Of a stretch of DNA of 64,000 bases, positions 57,720-64,000 are shown one piece after another (position 1 is the stretch's first letter; every line of letters starts with the position of its first letter). Both the position numbers and the translations under genes were made by a program. The DNA is taken from positions 1,512,193-1,576,192 of the forward strand of contig NOKP01000009.1 in assembly GCA_002682825.1 (NCBI GenBank), in the 5' to 3' direction. Source of the DNA: Neonectria sp. B-13. Taxonomy: Eukaryota > Ascomycota > Sordariomycetes > Hypocreales > Nectriaceae. Under the pieces are notes generated by a model. It made no database searches. It saw only the letters and a program-made list of their open reading frames with translations, and was not told the origin of the DNA.

Positions 57720-59043
57720 TCATTGATCCTTGCTAGAAACCTTGGGCTTATGAAGGGAATCGATGTTTGCCAGTGACAAATCCAAGAACTCGTGCTTGTT
57801 CGTCCAGGTCTGCTGGGTGACGGCATACTCCTTCATCTCATCGGGATGAGGGGGAGGGTCGGTGATCTTGGTAATCAAGTAGGCAGTCGAGGCCTCGGCA
57901 ATTCCGTAGACGAGAACGCCAACAAGGGGTATTTTGACAAGAACGTAGAAGCCTAAGCCAAAGCCAAATAGGACGCCCTCGCGGCTGCGGAACCAGTTTC
58001 GCTTTTGCTCCTTTGTGAAATGAACTCGCGCAAAATAGGGCTCGAGCAGCTCTCGCATCAGGCTCCTGGAAGAGAAGTAGCTCTGCAGGAAAATGACGAG
58101 ATATCGTCGAGGGAGAAAAACGCCCGTTCCGAAGATGACTGAGGCGGGACCCAAGCCAACCGCGTGATTAAAGGTGTAGAAACTCGCAGCGGGGAGGACA
58201 AACCGGCCAACGACTGGCGTATATGACAGGGCGAAAACGGCAAGGGAGATGGCGCCCTTGCGGACGAAGCGGTAAAGAAACATGGACACAGCCTGGGCGG
58301 TGCTCTCAGAATGCGTACTACCATCGGATGCGCGGTACATTTTGAGGTTGGGATAGTACATATCACGAAGATCAGAGGGCTTTTCGTCCTTGTGTTTCTG
58401 GACGTACGTCGCGTCGACCCACTGCAGCGATTGCATGAAGCTGTAGATGATCAGTGAGGTGTTTGATGATGGAACCTAGGTGATGGTGAAATGGAGGCGG
58501 GCTTACAGGTTGTCCAGTGTTGGGACTACGTAGCGCATCAGGGCCATCAGGAAGAAGGGAGCTTGAAGGACATATTCGGCAACAAAGTCTAAGCTGTTGA
58601 CGAGGCTGTCATCCCATGTTACGTAGTCGAGGGAGACGAACAACGAGGTGAACCAGATGAAGACCTTGACAGCGATGATCTGCGGTTGCGGTGTTAGTGG
58701 GAGACTGTCCATTTATGGCTAATACACTTTAAAACGCACGGGAATGGCGACGATGAGCCTGATGGCAATACCAGCCCCAACAGCCATGGCGGCCTGGCGG
58801 TAGTGATCATTTGTGAAGAGGGCGGGATTCTGAAGGGCTCGATGGGCTTGAAGCTCGAGATTATCGTCAGCATAGCAAGTTAGAGTCCCTCCGCAGGATC
58901 CGAGATTACTTACCTCCAACAAGCGTGAGCTGGGCGCCACGGATGACGGTGTTGAGGTCGAAATGAGAGAGGTCAAATGCCTCTTTGACCTTTTCCTTGT
59001 CGACATGAAGCCCTTCGGCTTTCAACCCTTTTTCAGATGCCAT
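57720..59043 (-). CDS. multi-pass membrane protein, UsgS-like
   Basis: The closest family I recall is the fungal transmembrane protein UsgS, whose biochemical role is unclear. Exons are 59043-58914, 58846-58740, 58679-58507 and 58440-57720, giving 376 residues. Conserved pieces are HFDLNTVIRGAQLTLVGA, HRALQNPALFTNDHYRQAA and FALSYTPVVGRFVLPAASFY. About five hydrophobic segments are visible: 64-84, 86-100, 115-135, 195-245 and 300-325. The C-terminal 60 residues are hydrophilic. Junction phases agree at all three introns. The gene is divergent from INP1 with a 1.4-kb gap. The family name is moderately sure; membrane topology is from hydrophobicity alone. Confidence 0.8.
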
Positions 59044-60457
59044 TTTGGAGAAATGACAGTGGAATTAAGCCCTAGAATCTAGGGTCCGGACTTGAAAAGA
59101 GAGGTTCCGTCGGATCTTGAGGTTTTGACACAGGCGATCTGTAAGCTCAGCTGTAAAGTCACGCAACTTGACCAATGAGTGACCTTCGTCCTGTGCGGGT
59201 TGGCGAGAATCCCAAGTGGGCGAGGGGTTGACGTTGGAAGGGCAGGTTGACGATCAAGTGTAGATAGATAGATACCTACATGGATGACGGCAACCTTGAG
59301 GACAGAGTCGTGGGGTGGTGACGTATGACCCAGCCACCACTTATCAGGTACACTTTCTGCCAAGGTACCTACCTACCTGTGCTGACGTGTGGCAGAGGCT
59401 GAGCACGCAGGCAGATTTGTCCCTTGCATTAGTACTTCGTAGCTACTTGGTACGGGCATCAGACCAACATGCAGTGGTTGAGCCATTTGCACGTGCCACC
59501 TGTATTCGCGTTCATTTCATAATAGCGCTTGATATCTTGTTGTGCACGGCACTGTGCAGCCAGGACCTTGCACTGATCCTATCGCGTTTAGGCTGACTGG
59601 ACTGGTATGCAGTACCCGTAACTGAGTCATGGAAGAAATAAGTAGACCAGCCTATCTAATTACCTACGAAGCAGGCACACATAAACTAGAGCATGGGAGG
59701 GCGTCTTGATGAGGCAAGGAGCTAACATGTCATGCACCTTTGCATTCCATCATTGATTCGTTGCCACTGCATTATGGACTTCCTAGTACCTCTGCCAAGT
59801 ACATTCGTACTGTATGGTGTCTTGTGTCCCTTCGTGTTAGCCATCTCCTGAATGCTGAGAGGAGATAGACCTAGGTAGCTGATGTACTTCAGTACGAACA
59901 ATCACATGCTGTATCAGGACGGGTGGAGTTGGGAAAGGCGCCCGCAGGTACAAGTGCAACACTACTGGTGCAAGCAGCAATGCAAGATGCTGGTGCGAAA
60001 TGCGTGAACGAACGGTGAACCTGGTGGATTCACTGGACTGCGGGTGCTGACTAAGGAACATCGCCCGGGGTGCCCCCGGTCTCCCGGAGCGAAGGTGCCT
60101 CTCCTTCAAGACGCGGGCACTGACAGTACGTTTCGAGAGCAGCCACCTTGCGACTCTCCTCAGTCGTTCGATAGTGATATCCGTCCTCGATCCCCCGAGC
60201 AGCCAAAAAAAACTCTTCATTTCTAGAACTTCTCTCTCACTCGATCGATTATCCTCCGCCCCTTTCCTCGCCGGTCGCCCAAGAATCCCACCACCGACGC
60301 GACACCGCAAGACCAAACCTCGGGATCCCGTCGCCGACGTCACCCAAGGGCCAACCATGAGACCCAATTTCTCGTCGGCCCGTCGAGATGCCTGAGTTAA
60401 ACTCATGCCAAGGAGTTCTTTGCGCCACTACCAACATATCCCTACACCAATTCTATC
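59044..60457. other. divergent intergenic region between the UsgS-like gene and INP1
   Basis: The 1.41-kb block has no gene. It contains short frames without family features and a TACC-type run near 59,366-59,380. Confidence 0.55.
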
Positions 60458-62783
60458 ATGGATGATTCAACATCCACCCCTCCGCGTTTCCCGCCGCCGA
60501 GGCGGGTTTCCACGGCTCCAGCCTCACAAGTCGAGTCGGCTCGCGCCAGCTCTCCCTCCCCCTCTTCCTCTGCCGCTGCCCTCACGGAGGGCATCGTCGA
60601 GACACTCTACAGCCATCCCAACGCCAAAATCATCTCCTTTAGTGCCTCCTCAAGGGCTCTTTCTCGAAGCTCCGGGTTTCCGGGCGGTGATGCACCTAAC
60701 AGCCTCTCGTGGTCCTCGCAGATTGAGAGGACTATCGCTGTTGGTAAGCCCACGCCATCTCGGAGCCTCCAACTGACATTTCACGCTGACACGAATATAT
60801 CCAGGCCCGTTTCGAATATATCGCGCGCCCGGGTCCGTCGCGTTCCTAAACTGCGGCTCTGCCCTGCAGCCTATCTTGCCCAAGAGCCAATGCTGGTGCA
60901 TCGACGAGATAAACAGCAAGTTCGTCTTGCAGATTCGTCGACCTCAATACTGGAGGATAGAACTTCCCGTGGCCGAACTCGAAGACCAAGAACGAGCAAT
61001 AGCACTCCGGGAAGTCCTTGATAAAATCCTGCAGTTCGAGAAGACAATATGCCCCTTCAAACGGACCTTCACCGTCGAGCTACCTGAGGGCCCTGATACG
61101 CCGCTTGTTAAGAAGCCTTGGACACCAGTCCTACGATCACCACCCGTCACCCCAGCCGATGCCGACTCACCCGTCTCGCCCACCCTAGCTCGCAGGGCTT
61201 CCATGATATCACAAGTCACAACCCCGACCCCGCTCAGTAAGGAGCAAAACACCGACGTGCCTGAAAGTCCACTGGATAGTCGACCAGAGAGCCCAAGACC
61301 AAGTCGACACGTTCCCGAGAGCCCACCGACCAATCGACCAGAAAACTCGAGTTCGAAATCATTCGTGCCCCTACGCGTTGGTGAGCTCGAATCTGTAATC
61401 GAGACTGAGAATGCGGAACGATTGGAAGCATTCGACGGAAGCGGGAACCTTTTCGATCGTACATGGGATATAGAAGGTCCACAACCACAAGAGTCGAAAG
61501 AGCGAAGGCAGCGAGGTGATGAGCACGATTTTGAGTGGAATTCAGAAGAATACGACACGGAGTCTCGACGTCTGCGCCTTCCACCCTTGCTTGTTCCATC
61601 GACGTCACACGATGGCCTGCACATTCCGCATACTTCAAAGCACACCTCAAATACTCCCAAAGGCTCGTCGAGCCAGGGTTACCATGAGTTATCCATGGTC
61701 GCCGAGTCAGCGACGCCTCTAGACATCTCCAAAGATGCTTATGAGTTACACGAGGGCACTGGGAGCCATGGGGACCGAATGAAGACCCGACTCCGGCGAA
61801 CTGCATTTGCCTTGACCAGATCATCGACGATGCCGTCACACTCAAAGTCGGCCATGAACAGTTCTTCATCGAACAACGCCGAGTCATATTTACAGAAATC
61901 GCTCCATGGTCCCGAGGAGCTCTCGTCCGGCAACCCAAGTGGATTCGAAGAGCAGCGACTTCGACGTCGCGGCAGTGAAGATTCGTTTCACAGTGTGCAG
62001 TCCTGGCACCCAGATTCCCCATCGTTGTCGCCTTCAACCCCCACCCCTCAGCTCGGGGAGACTGCTAAATCTGCCGAAGGTGACTCTGCTGAAGCCAATG
62101 ACATAGCGTCGCACGGTGAAGACATTTCGGAAACGATAAGCGGCTGGGAGACGGGATCTGACGGAGGGAGTGCAGCCTCACACGAGAGCGATGCTACGGC
62201 TCCAGATGATCTGCCGATCAAGATGGTGGGTGCCTTCCCAGTTAGCACTACCCCGGATGTTGTCGAGGAGCCGCCTCCAGTAACCAGGCCTCGGCGGTCC
62301 ACCGCGAGCCATCGAGCAACCACGAGCAGTATATCAGTAAGAGGTGGTCCTCTGTCGCCTCTCCCTTCAGCAGCGAACCTCTTTACACCGGCCCAATTAC
62401 TCGAGCGACATCCCTACCAAAGCAAACTGGCAGCCGTCAAGAGGATTCCCATGGCCATCATCACCAAGACCCTTGAAATGCTACTGGGCCCCCCTACGTA
62501 TCTGATCAAGCTGATGCTCCGGGTGGCAGCCAAAATTCTCGCCGGGGAGTGGAGAGGCCTGGTGTATGGGTACAACGACGACGGGGAGGAGATCCCAGTG
62601 CAATGGGACTACTCGGACGGCGAGCTCAGCGACTGGAGCGACGATGAGTATATGGGCTCTCACCAGAGCCGACATCACCACCGCCGGCATCGCTCTCGAG
62701 CCAAGAACGGCGAGGGTGCGGCGGAGGACAGCCCTGAAAGCCCCGTATCCTCGAAAAGCAGTCGGAGCTGGGGCGTCGATTAA
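60458..62783 (+). CDS. INP1: inheritance of peroxisomes protein 1
   Basis: Inp1 tethers peroxisomes to the cell cortex and controls their partition. Exons are 60458-60743 and 60805-62783, giving 754 residues, longer than yeast Inp1 (about 420). The conserved Inp1 domain lies at about 40-185: EGIVETLYSHPNAKIISFS, then GPFRIYRAPGSVAFLNCGS, CWCIDEINSKFVLQIRRPQY and LREVLDKILQFEKTICPF. The middle is disordered, rich in Ser, Pro and Glu with repeated P-E-S-P motifs. A conserved C-terminal helix sits at about 635-690 (LAAVKRIPMAIITKTLEMLLG), probably the membrane- or Pex3-contact part. The tail is His/Arg rich. Splice phase is consistent. Identification is confident; the anchoring role is from yeast. 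Confidence 0.92.
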
Positions 62784-63931
62784 GCGAGGATAGATGGACA
62801 GGCGGACGGACGAAGAGCAAGATGCCCTTCATAATCACCAAATGTAAGATGGGAGAATGGAGAAATCGGGTAATGTAATGAACCGAGGTGGTGCATGTTG
62901 TACGAGGCGACAAGCGGAGCATATGTGGGCCCTGGAACAAGCGACTAGCTGGCGTTGGATATTATGGATGAGTCTTGTCATGGGTACGATTGCTCCAGGA
63001 CTTGTTCGTGGGGTCGACAATGTATGGCCTTGGGGCGCGGGATGACGGGATGCGGCTGAATGAAACCACTAGAAGAGGCTCACGATTCGGGGATGAGGTT
63101 TCTATGTGCAATCTATTTCAGGGCTGACAAGTAGGGGAGATGAGAGAAGGTAGAAATGAAATGAATACAGATCCAACTCCAGATGGACGTGTGCCATGCG
63201 TGTTTGACAGTGTCACGATTCCGTCTTGTGGGTGTGTGGGTGTAGGTGTCACTGGAGGGAGGGCTAGTAGTTCCATCCCGATAAGTGAGCACCCGACGAG
63301 TATTCGTACACGAGTACTTCGTCCGTGTAGATTGGAAGACGACTAGATTTGCACCTCTCTGTGGTATGATGCCCGATTAGGCAAAACCCGAGGTTGGCCT
63401 GTTGTTGCTTGCGGGCTGATTTGATGAGCAGGTGACATGGCCAAGTCAAAGCTCAGGATCGACGTTGCCCCATCTCGCGAAACCAAGGCACTCGACGGAT
63501 ACGGGGAAAACGAGAGACGCGGGACAAGTATCCCACCAGAGGACGGTGGGTGTACATACGCCTAGCCTCGTACTGTCAGCTACATTGATGGCCAGAAAAA
63601 GGTACATTACGCTGATCCGGCGTGGCCCGCTCGCGTTGTGATCGTATTCCCCGCGACAATGCGATTGGCCGGCGAGGGCCACAGGGCTGAAGGTTGCTAG
63701 TTTGGGCATGATGGTGCGAAATGGTTCCCATTGTCGAGATGCTACATCGATGCAGTATGGCATTCTATTTAAGAACAAGTTGGATCCCCCATTTTCTGGC
63801 AAGAGAAAACGGGATTCAACTTGAGCTGTATTTCATATCTCGACTTTACATGGCCCTGAGCATATTGGACAGTCCACACACCAGCAATACACACACGAAA
63901 GAGAGGCCCTCTAGCGGCACTCGTTGCAACC
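62784..63931. other. intergenic region downstream of INP1
   Basis: The 1.15 kb hold the INP1 3' flank and the promoter of the next gene. No gene or repeat seen. Confidence 0.55.
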
Positions 63932-63950
63932 ATGTCAAACGGCGAATACG
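63932..63950 (+). CDS. putative first exon of a gene leaving the window
   Basis: An ATG in good context (AACCATG) opens M-S-N-G-E-Y and ends at a strong donor (G|GTAAGT) after 19 coding bases. The rest of the gene lies beyond the right edge, so I cannot name it. Confidence 0.5.
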
Positions 63951-64000
63951 GTAAGTCCCATTACGGTTGACGCTCACTTACACATATCCTTGCCTCCCCC

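Overview
The window is nuclear DNA of a filamentous ascomycete, most likely a Sordariomycete. The evidence is short introns with fungal GTRNGT donors and CTRAY branch sites, separate monocistronic genes on both strands, and fungal-specific families such as glucan synthase, DASH Dam1, Ytp1 and Inp1. TTAGG-type repeats also fit. I could not place the genus. The density is about one gene per 2.5 kb, with four larger gaps at 3.4-8.5, 18.6-22.1, 40.6-43.6 and 59.0-60.5 kb. I saw no tRNA, rRNA, transposon or CRISPR array, and no secondary-metabolite cluster.

Left part (1-24.9 kb). The 5' 1,115 codons of the beta-1,3-glucan synthase catalytic subunit lie on the minus strand and run off the left edge. 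A 5-kb non-coding block follows. Then come a GCNA-like SprT protease, the Ran-binding protein Mog1 (minus), a HINT-type HIT hydrolase, a Csr1-like Sec14 protein with a membrane-anchored N-terminus (minus), the kinetochore protein Dam1, the pre-60S zinc-finger factor Bud20 (minus) and mitochondrial aconitase.

Middle part (25-45.7 kb). A degenerate TTAGG tandem repeat is followed by an Rbd2-type rhomboid, GPI transamidase subunit Gaa1, proteasome lid subunit Rpn9 (minus), complex I 40-kDa subunit (nine exons), elongation-factor lysine methyltransferase Efm5, SAGA deubiquitinase Ubp8 (minus), a LACTB2-type metallo-beta-lactamase-fold protein and a Ytp1-like membrane protein.

Right part (46-64 kb). 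This holds an Rsa3-like ribosome-assembly factor (minus), recombination ATPase Rad54 (minus), a small unrecognised single-span membrane protein, a mitochondrial carrier 42 nt downstream of it, RSC remodeller subunit Rsc1/2 (minus), deubiquitinase Otu1, a UsgS-like membrane protein (minus), peroxisome inheritance factor Inp1, and the first 19 coding bases of another gene at the right edge.

The genes are mostly housekeeping and do not form one pathway. Four loose themes recur: ubiquitin and proteasome (Rpn9, Ubp8, Otu1), genome maintenance and chromatin (Rad54, the SprT protease, Rsc1/2, Ubp8, Dam1), mitochondria (aconitase, complex I, carrier) and ribosome or translation (Bud20, Rsa3, Efm5). 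I found no convincing new multi-gene system. The most notable features are unusual gene structures: three GC-AG introns, 14- and 15-nt microexons, an open in-frame 60-nt Rad54 intron and a CAGTAG tandem acceptor. Also notable are a duplicated zinc finger in Otu1, a SUMO-interaction-like tail on the SprT protease, a four-fold CCAAT array, and a small membrane protein packed against a carrier gene. All coordinates and splice sites were read by eye from the sequence.
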